A DNA stretch of 64,000 nucleotides from Glebionis coronaria (taxonomy: Eukaryota > Streptophyta > Magnoliopsida > Asterales > Asteraceae), in contig CM046876.1 in NCBI GenBank assembly GCA_025667525.1, positions 22,593,224-22,657,223 on the forward strand, in the 5' to 3' direction. Of this stretch, positions 1 to 10,658 are shown one piece after another. The notes below the pieces were generated by a model that saw only the letters and a program-made list of their open reading frames with translations, was not told the DNA's origin and searched no databases. The number at the start of each line of letters is the position of its first letter. The first letter of the stretch is position 1. A program made the translations under genes and the position numbers.

Positions 1-2
1 AT

Positions 3-685
3 GATGATGATGATTCTAGCTCAGATTCGGATGATTTTGATGATTGTACTTCCGAGTATCCTGAGCTGCCCACATATGATGATTTTGATGAGGCTGATAC
101 TCTTTCGATCGATTCTTCACATGATGAAGATCCTCCGCCATCACTCGATCCTACTTTGGACGATTACTCATTTGAGGAAGACTTCTCTACGTTTCTCAAC
201 ACTTACTTCCCTCATGAGAGTGATGCACCTCCTTTGGACTTTGAAGATTATCATCTTGATCCTACTTTGGATTTGAAGAACATTCTTTCAAAAGAGAAGA
301 AACCGGTCGACACCAATATCCGCAGCACGTATGAGCTAACACCTCTTTGTCCCTCTTCTGAGGACGAGGTTGTGCTTCTTCGCGGATCTTCTTCACACTC
401 TGCTGAGCCTGCTATTTTCCCTTAAAGGAAAAGGTGTTCGACCCCGGTATCGATATTCTACAGCCATCTCAGTATCCACCTGATGAAATAAAAGGAAATA
501 TCTTTGGAACTTATGGAAATCTGCTTGCACCACTTCACCCTTGCTTCCACCGTGCTCCATCGCTGCTTAAGGGAACCTTGCCTACTCTTCTTTGGCTTGC
601 CTTGTTCGCCTTAAGCTTGTGCTATTTGATGGACGAAAACTATGTCTTTGATCCTGGTGGATATATTTCATGCTTCTTCCTATGA
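3..685 (+). pseudogene. C-terminal acidic and membrane-segment polypeptide of gypsy element, frameshifted
   Basis: An open frame enters from the left edge and stops at 425. It is very rich in Asp/Glu/Ser (runs of D, DFDEAD, SLDPTLDDYSFEED). A second frame (about 422-685) begins FPLKEKVFDPGIDILQP and reads like the direct continuation, so one single-base frameshift near 413-422 probably splits one protein. The second half has a hydrophobic stretch of about 19 residues (LPTLLWLALFALSLCYLMD) that could span a membrane, followed by VFDPGG. It sits where Athila/Tat elements have the end of pol or an additional 3' ORF. I cannot assign a function; an envelope-like role is only a guess from position and the hydrophobic segment. 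Confidence 0.5.
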
Positions 686-2705
686 TACTCAAGGTCGAGT
701 CAGGCTCACGACTCGGTTAACAAAAACCAAGCGCTTCTTGGGAGGCAACCCATGTACCTATCTTTTAGCTTTCTTTATCCTAAGTATAGGGGAGACCCGT
801 TGGTTTGCTATTTCCTCTCCTCTCTTAATCAGGGATTCGAGCTCAATGATCCACTCTTGATGATTCTTGATGACCCGTGATTCCGTGTTCCACTTCTTCC
901 CGGTTCTATCCTAAACTCTTTTCGATTCACTATTTTATATTTTCCAATATTAAAATAGGAATCTCTTTAGTTGTTTCTTCCTTAGCGAGATTTAAACAAC
1001 GTGCACAATGTCCTAAGTGTAGGGGAGTTTTACTCCCACATGCTTAAACATTGAGGACAATGTTTATGTTAAGTGTAGGGGGGACTTCTATCGAAGTTAA
1101 GTGGCCTTTTCCTTGTATTTGTCCTCATTTTAACCGGAAAATCAATTTTTCGACATTTTTCAAAATTTTTGATCTATTTTGGCCTATTAGTTTTTCCCTT
1201 TGTATAGTTATTTTCTGTCCTTATTAGAATAAATGTTTAATAAAGTGGTTTTAATTTTCAAACGTTGTGAATCTTTTGACTCAACCCGAGTTTACTTATC
1301 TAAGTTACTCTAGCTAGTATCCTTAACGTGATTAAGTCAAGTTTTGCTAGGCTTCTATATAGGGAGCTATAAAACGCGAAAGTCTTAACTCTCACGGGTT
1401 AAGAACAAGAACTTTTCGCAAGTTCCTATAATTGATCCTAGAGAGTCGTTTATTAAGGGAACTTTAAAACGCGATTTCTAAACTTGAAAAAGTCTAAGAA
1501 TTTGCAAGATCCTATAGGCGACTCGAAAACCCAAAACTTTGATTTAATAGGCTAAGCATCCACGAGTCTCATTACTTGAGATTTTAAACTGTGGAGAACG
1601 AGAGATGATAGAGCCAATTATAAGTTGGTATTCTTTCGGGAATTTATGTGAGTTACTTATAAGCCTATTCTCCCATTGCTTGTTAATAAATTTATCTGCA
1701 ATAAATAAGGTTGTACGATTTGAAAAGTTACTTAGCTTCTAGCCCAAGATCGTTTAAAAGTTGCTCGGTATGGATTAGAGTTCATAGCCAAGGCATAACT
1801 TATTGAAGCGGGATGTGAAGATTGGCGAGTCCGAAAAGGCCCTAACAAGGCATGAGGGCTACATTTTGTTGCTAAAGATCCAAAGTGATGTGAAGAATCA
1901 TTTATCGAAAATCAATATGAAGGATCGAGACACATGACGAAAAGCAAAAACTCCCCAAAAGTCATGGAGAAGTGTATCCGAAAAGACCCTAGCAAGGTAT
2001 GAGGATAAATAGATCCAAGTCATAAAAGGAGGCGGATCGTTGTATATCAAAGTCCAAAATAAAGATTGGAGAAAAATGAAGAAGTCGTGGTCCAAGTATG
2101 AATCCCTCAAAACTTCAAGTGAAGAAATTCCTATATGAAGAGAAGACCATAATTTCATGAACGTCTCTCAAGGTTTGAAGTATGAAGTCGCTGCCAAATA
2201 TCGGTCCGAGAAAGGTCTCAAATCGCGAAGCGAGTTATGCCAAGATATGAACTTTATGAAGTCCCGAGAAGCAGTTTTAAAAGATTTTGTCCTTTAGCTA
2301 ACTATTGATTAAATCGTTCACTTTATTTTCGGCCTAAATAACTATCGAAATAAGTCAAACAATGCATCTTCGTGATCATTCAAGACAAAAATAAAATATA
2401 AGAGATACACCTAGGAATAAGGGAGTCTAAGTGAATAATTAGCCCACATGAGTTCGTGTTAGTTTGCTAACTTATAATAACAATGATCTCGTTTTTAAGC
2501 TTGGTTTGGAGAAAGTGAAAACTTGAGGATGATGATTATTCATGACATTTCCAAAACCCAAGGTATGCTTTTGATTTCTTTACTTTGAATGTTTATAGTT
2601 TCTATCTCTTTAATAAAGGCCACTATGGATATGATGAAAAGTGTAAACGTGCTTTGTAACTAATGCATTGCATGAGGACATTGCAATGGTCAAGTGTAGG
2701 GGATT
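686..2705 (+). other. 3' untranslated region of gypsy element with repeated polypurine tracts
   Basis: No credible coding. The conserved post-pol signature (frame reading RFLGGNP) is at about 730-755. Purine tracts of the form TAAGTGTAGGGG occur at 781-792 (TAAGTATAGGGG), 1014-1025, 1070-1083 and 2691-2705; only the last abuts the LTR and should be the functional primer for plus-strand synthesis. A block reading CGAAAAG(G/A)CCCTA(A/G)CAAGG(C/T)ATGAGG is repeated at about 1833 and 1978. The rest is AT-rich and unremarkable. Confidence 0.6.
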
Positions 2706-3167
2706 TGATAGGTGTGTAAACACCCATCCTTTTTACCACTTAATTACAATAATAACCGAGCCAAAACGTGTATTTTATGTTTTTTATGTCGGAATTATGC
2801 GTGGTTTGTGTTTTTGTTGTGATTTAGGACGAAATTGTGAAAAGTGGATAAAACACGGGCATTGACGGGCTTTTATTGAAGAAAAAGATGAAAGACGAAG
2901 TCAAGAAGTCAAGAGTGCAAAAAGAACGGAAGTCCAAGACCAATTCTGAAGATTTATCGAAGAAAAAGTCAAAAGACGGAAGTTTACTAAAAGCCGAAGA
3001 ACTCAAGTCTTATTTATTGAAGAATTAAAAGACGAGTTTAAAGAAATCCCGAGCTAAAGTCATTAAAGTCCAAGATTAACAAAAGATTAAGAAGAAAATG
3101 ACTAAGATGCAATTAAGAAGAAAGGAAGGAGGGGAGGAAGCTTCCTCTAAACACCTTCCTAATCTCC

Positions 3168-3175
3168 TATAAATA
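3168..3175 (+). promoter_or_regulatory. TATA box of gypsy LTR
   Basis: TATAAATA in the context CTCCTATAAATACCCC, about 460 bp into the LTR. A transcript start about 30 bp downstream would place the GATC array in the transcribed leader. Confidence 0.6.
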
Positions 3176-3787
3176 CCCCTCATTTTCATTTCATTAGCTT
3201 TGTTGGCTAAGGTGACAATTAGTCTTCCACCTTTTAATTACTTGTCATTTACTTTTCATGTCAAATGTAAATACATGTCTTGCACCTTAATTACCATTTA
3301 ATTTCAAGTAAGTTTTTTTAATTTTGTTGCTTTAATCTTTGTTTACATTTGATCAAGTTTACTTTTATCATTCTCCTTCTACTTTTCTTCTTTTGGTTCG
3401 GCTTAATTTCGGATTAAGCTAGCTTTTGCTTAATCCCTTTGCTTATTGTACTCAAAAGTTTATCTTTTTACTTTTATCTAAGTCTTTGTATGAGATAAGC
3501 TATAAGTTTGACAATCTTATTGGCTTGTTTCATACTTAGCTTATTTGATTTTTCTTAAGTTTTCTAAAAAGTTTCATCTTTTCAAAAGTTTGCTTATTTT
3601 GCTTATTTTGTGTTTTGAAAAGTTTTTAAATTTAAGCTTATTGTGTTTTTCTTAATCTCGATCTAAATTAAGTTTTGTTATTAGTTTATAATCAAAAGAG
3701 TTTCTTTGGCATTAGCTTATTTGTCTTTTTGCTCATTTAGTTTGCTTATTCTGCTTTTAATCTTTCCATCGTAACTGCTTATAACCC

Positions 3788-4172
3788 CAGTACGATCCAA
3801 CAAGTGCGATCGCATAAACCTTAAGGGTTTCTACTTGCGATCCATTGTTGCGATCAAGGACTAGGATCACAATACGATCATACTCCATAATCCCCACCAC
3901 GATCACTCACTGCGATCGTGGATAAGATCATAGAGTACGATCCGTGTTGCGATCGCCTGGTCACGATCACCCACTGCGATCCACTTTGTTCCGATCGTGG
4001 TGGAGTGCGATCCATTCACTAAGATCGTGGTTGCGGTCGGGAGTACGATCCACCTTTTGGTTTCCATCGCATTGAAGTGCGATCGTGGGCTACGATCACC
4101 AAGTGTGATCTAGACTGCGATCAAGCTACGATCTGGGTGCGATCCAACCACCTTAGTTGGTTGCGATCGTAG
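3788..4172. repeat. Degenerate GCGATC/ACGATC motif array in LTR
   Basis: About 25 GATC words in under 400 bp, mostly as TGCGATC(C/G) or TACGATC(C/A), with some CACGATCAC and GATCGTGG, spaced irregularly at 8-25 bp. The spacers differ, so this is not a simple tandem repeat; the six-to-ten-base core is what recurs. Many copies are palindromic (GCGATCGC, CGATCG). See the finding on private motif arrays. Confidence 0.85.
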
Positions 4173-4589
4173 TACGATCGGACTCATTTTCTTCTTTTGT
4201 TTTATTTTGATTTTTGATTTCCCGCCTTTTTTACTTGATTTACCTTTAAGTTTTCAAAATTTATTACTTCGTTAAATTTAATTTTCGTCACGCTTTTATT
4301 TTTAGTCATTTAATTAATTTACTTTTCGAAGTTTAAATATTGTGCCATTTACATTTAATTAGTTTAGATTTAATTAAGTGCCATTTACTTTTAGTCTCGC
4401 TTTAAATTCCCGTCATTTATTTTAAGATTAGATTGTAGATTTATCTTAATTGTTTTTGCACTTTTAATATACTACAACGACACAGTATTTGTTTTACCAA
4501 ATTCAACTGAGTCGTACTTTAAGCCAGAAATCAATTCGTTAAGATATCGAGAACAACAATTTAACTGAGTAAAATCTAGTTATTAATTA

Positions 4590-5336
4590 TAAAAAAAATT
4601 GATAAAAGAAAACTAATAATAAAAAGTTAAAATTGATAAAACTGATAAAAAATTGATAAAAAAAACTTATAAAACTTTATAAAATGATGATAAACTTGAT
4701 AAAAAAATCCTAATCAAAAAAAGCTTTCACCTAATCAAAAGAAAAGAAAAGATTTTTATAGAAGTTTATAGAAAATTGATAAAAATGATAAACTTTCACC
4801 TAATTAACAGAAAATAAAAGATGTTTATATGAAAAGTTTGGTGATTTTTATTTAAAATAAGTAAATCAAAGATTTGATTATGATTTAAAGCATAAAAATA
4901 CAAACTTTTTTAAGATATAAGCTTGAAAAAATCGAAACCCACCAAAATCAATTAAAATAAAAGCAAGAGTAAACCAATCTAACCTTGGCTCTTGATACCA
5001 ATTGAAGGTCTACGTAATCTTGGCTTATTCTACATGGAGGATTGGATTGATTAGATGGGTAGTTTGATTGATAAATATAAAAGAGATGAGAAGGGAGATG
5101 AGGGTGTAGAGAGAGAAAGGAGAGAAGGGAGAGAAGTAGAGAGAGAAAGTGAAATGTATTATTGAATGATTGTAACCACCGACCCCTCCTAACATGCTAG
5201 GAGGGGGAATATATAGCCCACCCTACATGTGGGCTATATGGACTATACGTTTACTAACTAGATCACGAGCCCGTTACATTAATATATCGTTGGACCGACC
5301 GATCCTTCATAAATACGTAAAAACGTATTTCCAACA
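4590..5336 (-). mobile_element. Ty1-copia 5' LTR, PBS and leader fragment
   Basis: On the minus strand an LTR (5336 down to 5003) begins TGTTGGAAATACG and ends in TTCA. It is followed two bases later by TGGTATCAAGAGCC (5000-4987), matching the initiator-methionine tRNA primer site with one extra base. It resembles the LTR of the 18.7-kb copia element at 44339-63064 at both ends. Leader sequence continues to about 4590 and is full of TTGATAAAA-like words. The rest of the element is missing, apparently cut off by the gypsy LTR on the left. Confidence 0.7.
5003..5336 (-). repeat. Copia-type LTR, 334 bp
   Basis: Plus-strand ends TGAAGGTC and TTTCCAACA give TG...CA termini. A TATA-like TATATATT lies near 5208-5217 (minus strand). 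A purine-rich stretch (GAGAGAGAAAGGAGAG) lies at 5100-5150. The right flank ACACC is LTR sequence of the non-autonomous element, so this copia inserted into it. Confidence 0.7.
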
Positions 5337-5536
5337 ACACCTTACTCGAGATTTCCACTATATCCACAAGCTCCCTTCTTGGCGGAGAAAACCTTACAAC
5401 GTCGCTTACATTATTTTCCGACACTAAGCTAAATGTCGAGACCTAATCTTAGCTAGGACCAATCTACACAACGTCGCCCACTTCACTCTTTTACGACACA
5501 AGGCTAGATGTCGAGTTCTAATCCAAAGGTAAAACC

Positions 5537-6043
5537 TGTAGAGTCCATTGATCGTTAGACTCAATGGTTATGAACCATTATATCTAGGTTGATCATCATT
5601 CATATGATAACATAGCGGAATAGAACAATGATCATAACAAGGTGTTTAGGCACAAGACACATAAAATACTCAACGATTGTTCATTATATTAATAATAAAC
5701 AACCACTAGACGTGTATACATTGAATCCCACGTCTAGTGCGACACACACTTTAGGTTTACATTGTGAATGATAGTTATGAATAAAACCTAAGACCCTTGT
5801 TCCTTTTATAGTGGAAGGAACATAATCTACAAGAGATAATATCAAATAAACATCTAAATATTCTGTTTCTATAGATATATATTGAATATATTATTTAGAA
5901 TATATCCAATATATTCCGTAAATAGAAATTCCATCAGCGCCGTAGACTTCTGTCAGCGTCCAAACATGGCGTGTCAGCGTCTAGCATGTTTTCTTCGTTT
6001 TGGAGTTTCTGCCACATCAACTCATATTAATTTTGACCCAACA
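5537..6043 (-). repeat. LTR copy 1 of short element
   Basis: Plus-strand start TGTAGAGTCC (TGTGGAGTCC in the other copies), end GACCCAACA. Contains three TCAGCG words and a TATAAAAGG box on the minus strand. About four substitutions relative to copy 2. Confidence 0.9.
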
Positions 6044-6136
6044 ATCTTCCCCTAGTTGATAGTGGCAAAACTCTATGTGTATCTCTTGTAAGTTGTACAT
6101 GATCTTCAAATTGCTTCCCCTCAAGTGTAGCATGCG

Positions 6137-6643
6137 TGTGGAGTCCATTGATCGTTAGACTCAATGGTTATGAACCATTATATCTAGGTTGATCATCGTT
6201 CATATGATAACATAGCGGAATAGAACAATGATCATAACAAGGTGTTTAGGCACAAGACACATAAAATACTCAACGATTGTTCATTATATTAATAATAAAC
6301 AACCACTAGACGTGTATACATTGAATCCCACGTCTAGTGCGACACACACTTTAGGTTTACATTGTGAATGATAGTTATGAATAAAACCTAAGACCCTTGT
6401 TCCTTTTATAGTGGAAGGAACAGAATCTACAAGAGATAATATCAAATAAACATCTAAATATTCTATTTCTATAGATATATATTGAATATATTATTTAGAA
6501 TATATCCAATATATTCCGTAAATAGAAATTCCATCAGCGCCGTAGACTTCTGTCAGCGTCCAAACATGGCGTGTCAGCGTCTAGCATGTTTTCTTCGTTT
6601 TGGAGTTTCTGCCACATCAACTCATATTAATTTTGACCCAACA
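6137..6643 (-). repeat. LTR copy 2 of short element
   Basis: Same sequence as copy 1 apart from a few substitutions. Together with the 93 bp that precede it (6044-6136, PPT-proximal internal sequence) it forms the duplicated 600-bp unit: 5537-6136 and 6137-6736 align end to end. Confidence 0.9.
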
Positions 6644-7514
6644 ATCTTCCCCTAGTTGATAGTGGCAAAACTCTATGTGTATCTCTTGTAAGTTGTACAT
6701 GATCTTCAAATTGCTTCCCCTCAAGTGTAGCATGCGTATCTTCCCCTTTTTGTCACATCAACAGGGAAGTAAACAATGTATGCAATCTTGAAGATTCTCC
6801 ATATGTAGGCTCTGTGTAATGATCTTGAAGAACAATTAATATAATATTTTTGATGTAGAAGTAGAATAACCCAACCTTGTGTTCCATGTCTTGTAGTATC
6901 CATGTGACTAAGAACTTATAGAGTATGATATAAGTAGACCTCGATCCCTTGTCAATATTCTCATCCTTTGTGAGACACTGAGCACGATAATGTAACTCCT
7001 TCAAGTGTTATGACAAGTCTTCATCACCAACCATGTAAAGCATGAACAAGTTATCTTTAAAGTCTATGACTGGAAGTGCACGACTTTAAGATATGATAGA
7101 ATACAAACTCGCGAAAATCTTCTTCAATCATCAAACTTACCATAAGAATTCTTCCCCTTAAGATAACACTTCTTCATGACAAGTCTTAATGAACCAATAC
7201 TTCATATGTAAAAGTTAGATGTCGAATAACTCTTTCACACGGCTATCCCGATTACATAATCTAATATCAATCAAAGTCTTCATGAATTATTGCTAACTTA
7301 CTTAAAAACTATTTACTCCATGTAAAAATATCCGAGCCATAAATATCATCATGATATTCTATATTAAAACGGAGATTCCATGTACCTTCGTGTGTATAAT
7401 CCTCCTTTTTGTGTGCTTAAAACGTCCAATTTTCTCAAACAGCAGCCTTCCTTGTGTTGTCCAATATCCTTCACTGTCCAAGATATCAACACTGTGTGTT
7501 GTCCAATATCAGAC

Positions 7515-7775
7515 AACACTTGTCAGCGTTTAAAAATGTATATATCGGACAACACTGTCAACCTATCAGCGTTGACTTATTCTGTCAGCGTCAAAATTAA
7601 GCCTGTCAGCGCCTAAATTAAGCCTGTCAGCGCCTAAATAACAAACATCAGCGCCAACTTTAAACCTTGTCAGCGTCTTGTCCCAAACACTGACGTCATC
7701 AGCGTCTCATCCATGCCTTGTCAGCGTCACACCAACATCTATCAGCGTCTAAATAATTCCCATCAGCGGCTAATT
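7515..7775. repeat. TCAGCG (CGCTGA) motif array in leader
   Basis: Eleven copies of (G/A)TCAGCG(T/C) separated by 10-25 bp of unrelated sequence, in the internal region about 500-750 nt downstream of the PBS in the sense of transcription (CGCTGA on the RNA strand). Three more copies sit in each LTR upstream of the TATA box. The region has no coding potential. Confidence 0.85.
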
Positions 7776-8253
7776 GATCTAGGGTTTTATAAACCCTAAA
7801 TCATTATTTCATGTGAAAATCCATAAACTGCAGTGAACTTCGACAGCGAATAACTTCTTCATAAATGCTCAGATCGAAGATCCCTTTGGTGAGATCCTAG
7901 ACATATGTGTCAAGAACCTACAGATCAAATTTCACAACGATCCAACGGTTAACGAAGGAGAAATCGCGTTTTTACTATTAATGTTCACAGAAAACAGCAT
8001 ATGACCCCTGCTGACTTTGACGCTTAATAACTTTTTCTTGGGGATAGATCTCGACAATCCCTCCGGTGGATATCTAGATATATGTATGTAGAACACACAT
8101 ATAAAATTTCGTGGCGATCCAACGGTTCAATAAAAAGTTATGCCCTTCTGAATGCTGCTGCGCACACAAAAACGTCAAGAAAAATCCTAGACGGATTTTT
8201 CTTTTCTTCTCGAAACACGAACACCTTGTTGGACCTAGATATCAAGAGCCTTA

Positions 8254-8266
8254 GGCTCTGATACCA
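8254..8266 (-). other. Primer-binding site, initiator Met tRNA
   Basis: Minus strand TGGTATCAGAGCC, two bases after the end of LTR copy 3. It matches the 3' end of plant initiator-methionine tRNA, the usual primer of copia-type and many short non-autonomous elements. Confidence 0.9.
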
Positions 8267-8268
8267 AT

Positions 8269-8775
8269 TGTGGAGTCCATTGATCGTTAGACTCAATGGT
8301 TATGAACCATTATATCTAGGTTGATCATCGTTCATATGATAACATAGCGGAATAGAACAATGATCATAACAAGGTGTTTAGGCACAAGACACATAAAATA
8401 CTCAACGATTGTTCATTATATTAATAATAAACAACCACTAGACGTGTATACATTGAATCCCACGTCTAGTGCGACACACACTTTAGGTTTACATTGTGAA
8501 TGATAGTTATGAATAAAACCTAAGACCCTTGTTCCTTTTATAGTGGAAGGAACAGAATCTACAAGAGATAATATCAAATAAACATCTAAATATTCTATTT
8601 CTATAGATATATATTGAATATATTATTTAGAATATATCCAATATATTCCGTAAATAGAAATTCCATCAGCGCCGTAGACTTCTGTCAGCGTCCAAACATG
8701 GCGTGTCAACGTCTAGCATGTTTTCTTCGTTTTGGAGTTTCTGCCACATCAACTCATATTAATTTTGACCCAACA
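8269..8775 (-). repeat. LTR copy 3 (5' LTR) of short element
   Basis: The 5' LTR in the sense of transcription. TATAAAA on the minus strand at 8542-8536, in the context CCACTATAAAAGGAAC. The three TCAGCG words (8666-8716) lie about 130-180 bp upstream of this box. It differs from copy 2 by one base seen (GTCAACG for GTCAGCG). Confidence 0.9.
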
Positions 8776-9904
8776 AAACCAATCTTAACAACGTTGCCTA
8801 CTTCACCATTTTTTGACACAAGGCTAGATGTCGAGTTCTAATCCAAAGCTAGAACCAATCTTCACGACTCTTCACTTTGAAGCTAAGTGATAACTTCACA
8901 CAACACAACTGCATATCACTTTATAGTTTAGTGAGAACTCACAAGACACAACCACATCACTTTATAGTTTAGTGAGAACTCACAAGACACAACCACATCA
9001 CTTTATAGTTTAGTGAGAACTAACACAACTACAACTCAACTAATCATATCCAAGTACACACATGTAGCTTGGATCTACACAACATAAATCGAAGCACACA
9101 CATGTGCAATGGATGTACACAACTCTAATCCAAGTATTTACAAATAGCTTGGATGAAAACAACTAGTCCAAGTATTCACAAATACATTGGATCTACACAA
9201 GACATAAATAAAAAATGATGAACATGACTAGATCTTTAGGAGAAGGTGATCTTCATCAATGCTACATCTTTAATCACATCACAAGTGTGTGAGTGATATT
9301 CTCTTTGGACAAGGTAAAGAAGGAGATCAAGAGGGTAATCATGAGTAAACATACTTAACACATTAAGTGGTCATTTACAAATGACTAGGATTAGATAGGA
9401 AAAAGAAGGCTGAAGAAGATGTCCAAAAAGGGTTGATGAGAATGCAGATTTGATCCACTATTTATAGGACAAAACATCCAACGGCTATATCTGCCCGTGG
9501 TTCCTTATTGGAGCCCGCGGTTTCTTATCGATAAGGAACCGCCGTAGGTGCTAAGGTACCGCCAGCGTAGAGTCCGCTCCTTTTTGTCTTCTAGTGAATT
9601 TGAAATATCTGAGGTTGTTTAAACCTTCAAAGGATATTCTTATGGTATTTGGAATATGCCATATTCAAATTTTCATTTTCATTTTAATAAAACATTTTCT
9701 TAAAAATAAATTTTATTAAAAATATTTTGTTATGTTTGACAAAAGTGAGTTTTAAGGCTAATCACTTTTATGATCACTAATCATGATTAAGATATGTTAG
9801 TGTAATGATTATTACCTTGATGATAGTGTTTGTTAGATAATTCGTTTTATGATTGTGTTTGACAATAAATGTCTTTGTAATTTGTCGTGATCAAAACTAA
9901 GATC

Positions 9905-10658
9905 GTTACATAGAGCTACATTTGGAGAATCTTCAAGATTGGGTACATTATTTACTTCCCTGTTGATGTGACAAAAAGGGGAAGATACACATGCTACACT
10001 TGAGGGGAAGCAATTTGAAGATCATGTACAACTTACAAGAGATACACAAAGCGTTTTGCCGACATCAACTAGGGGAAGATTGTTGGTTCAAAAAGTTGAT
10101 GTGGCAGAAACTCAAAAACGAAGAAAACATGAAGATATTGTCTAAGCGTTGTCAAGAGCAATCTAAGTGTTGACAAGAGCAAACTAGGCGTTGATGGCTC
10201 AAGCATTGTCATGTGCAATCCAAGCATTGTTACATGCAATCCAAGCATTGAAAGAAACTTAGACAAAGAAGCTTATGGAAGCTTCTATTTAGATAAACAT
10301 GCAGGATTATTCTGCATAAGTTTATTTAAATAGAAGATTTACATGTTTATTTGATTTTATCTCTTGTAAACCCTAATCCTTACACTATAAAAGGAACCAA
10401 GGGTCTTAGGTTTTATTCATAAGTTCATTCACAATGTAAACCTAAAGCGTGTGTCGACTAGACGTGGGATTCAATGTATACACGTCTAGTGGTTGTTTGT
10501 TATTAATATGATGAACAATCCATTTGTTTTTATTCATGTGTCTTGTGCCCTAAACACCTTGTTAATGTATCATGTTCTAATTCCGCTTTGATTATCTAAT
10601 CAGATGAACATGGTGCATTCCTAGTAGCTTAAAAGATCCGGAAACCAAGGACTCCTCA
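9905..10658 (+). mobile_element. Truncated relative of the short LTR element (3' internal part plus 3' LTR)
   Basis: Plus-strand sequence at 9905-10080 matches the reverse complement of the 3' internal part of the 5537-8775 element, including the purine tract AGGGGAAGAT. An LTR follows (10081-10658) beginning TGTTGGTTCAAAAAG and ending GGACTCCTCA. TATAAAAGGAACCAAGG at 10387 matches the promoter of the relative. Between the shared flanks the CGCTGA words are replaced by six AAGC(A/G)TTG-type words (10140-10250). The 5' half is missing, joined abruptly at 9904/9905 to another element's LTR. Confidence 0.75.
10140..10252. repeat. AAGC(A/G)TTG motif array in LTR U3
   Basis: Words TAAGCGTTGTCA, TAAGTGTTGACA, TAGGCGTTGATG, CAAGCATTGTCA, CAAGCATTGTTA and CAAGCATTGAAA within about 110 bp. 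They lie between GAAGAAAACATG and the TATA box, the same position as the CGCTGA words in the related element at 5537-8775. Confidence 0.8.

Larger units (their letters stand above)
1..4558 (+). mobile_element. Ty3-gypsy element (Athila/Tat-like), 3' portion with 3' LTR
   Basis: The left end of the window lies inside this element. Visible in order are the end of a coding region (3-685), a conserved stretch at 700-760 encoding the LGGNP-type signature that follows pol in Athila/Tat elements, a long 3' untranslated region with four AAGT(G/A)TAGGGG purine tracts, and a 3' LTR that starts TGATAGG directly after the last tract. The gypsy assignment rests on the LGGNP signature and the polypurine-tract/LTR layout, because RT and integrase lie outside the window. 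The right boundary is uncertain (about 4.45-4.6 kb): no second LTR or TSD is available for comparison. Confidence 0.7.
2706..4558 (+). repeat. 3' LTR of gypsy element (right end approximate)
   Basis: Begins TGATAGGTGTGTAAACACC right after the purine tract AAGTGTAGGGGATT, the classic junction. It contains a strong TATA box (3168) and a GATC-motif array (3788-4172) downstream of the likely start of transcription, so in R/U5. The end is a guess: candidate CA ends lie near 4499 and 4558. Beyond it begins sequence of another element in the opposite orientation. Confidence 0.6.
5537..8775 (-). mobile_element. Short non-autonomous LTR retrotransposon with three LTR copies and intact TSD
   Basis: Three copies of a 507-bp LTR (5537-6043, 6137-6643, 8269-8775) run in the same direction. 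The element is flanked by the perfect 5-bp duplication AAACC (5532-5536 and 8776-8780). The PBS TGGTATCAGAGCC (8266-8254) follows the right LTR, so transcription is on the minus strand. The main internal region (6644-8268) is noncoding: no gag or pol. LTRs 2 and 3 differ by about one base and LTR 1 by about four, so the insertion is recent. Purine tracts AGGGGAAG at the 3' LTR borders act as PPT. Mobilisation must have depended on another element's proteins. Confidence 0.9.

Noticed and set aside
3788..4172. CRISPR-like array (also considered for 51895-52320 and 62040-62420)
   Set aside because: Plant retroelement context, motif far shorter than CRISPR repeats, irregular or 13-bp spacing, no cas genes.
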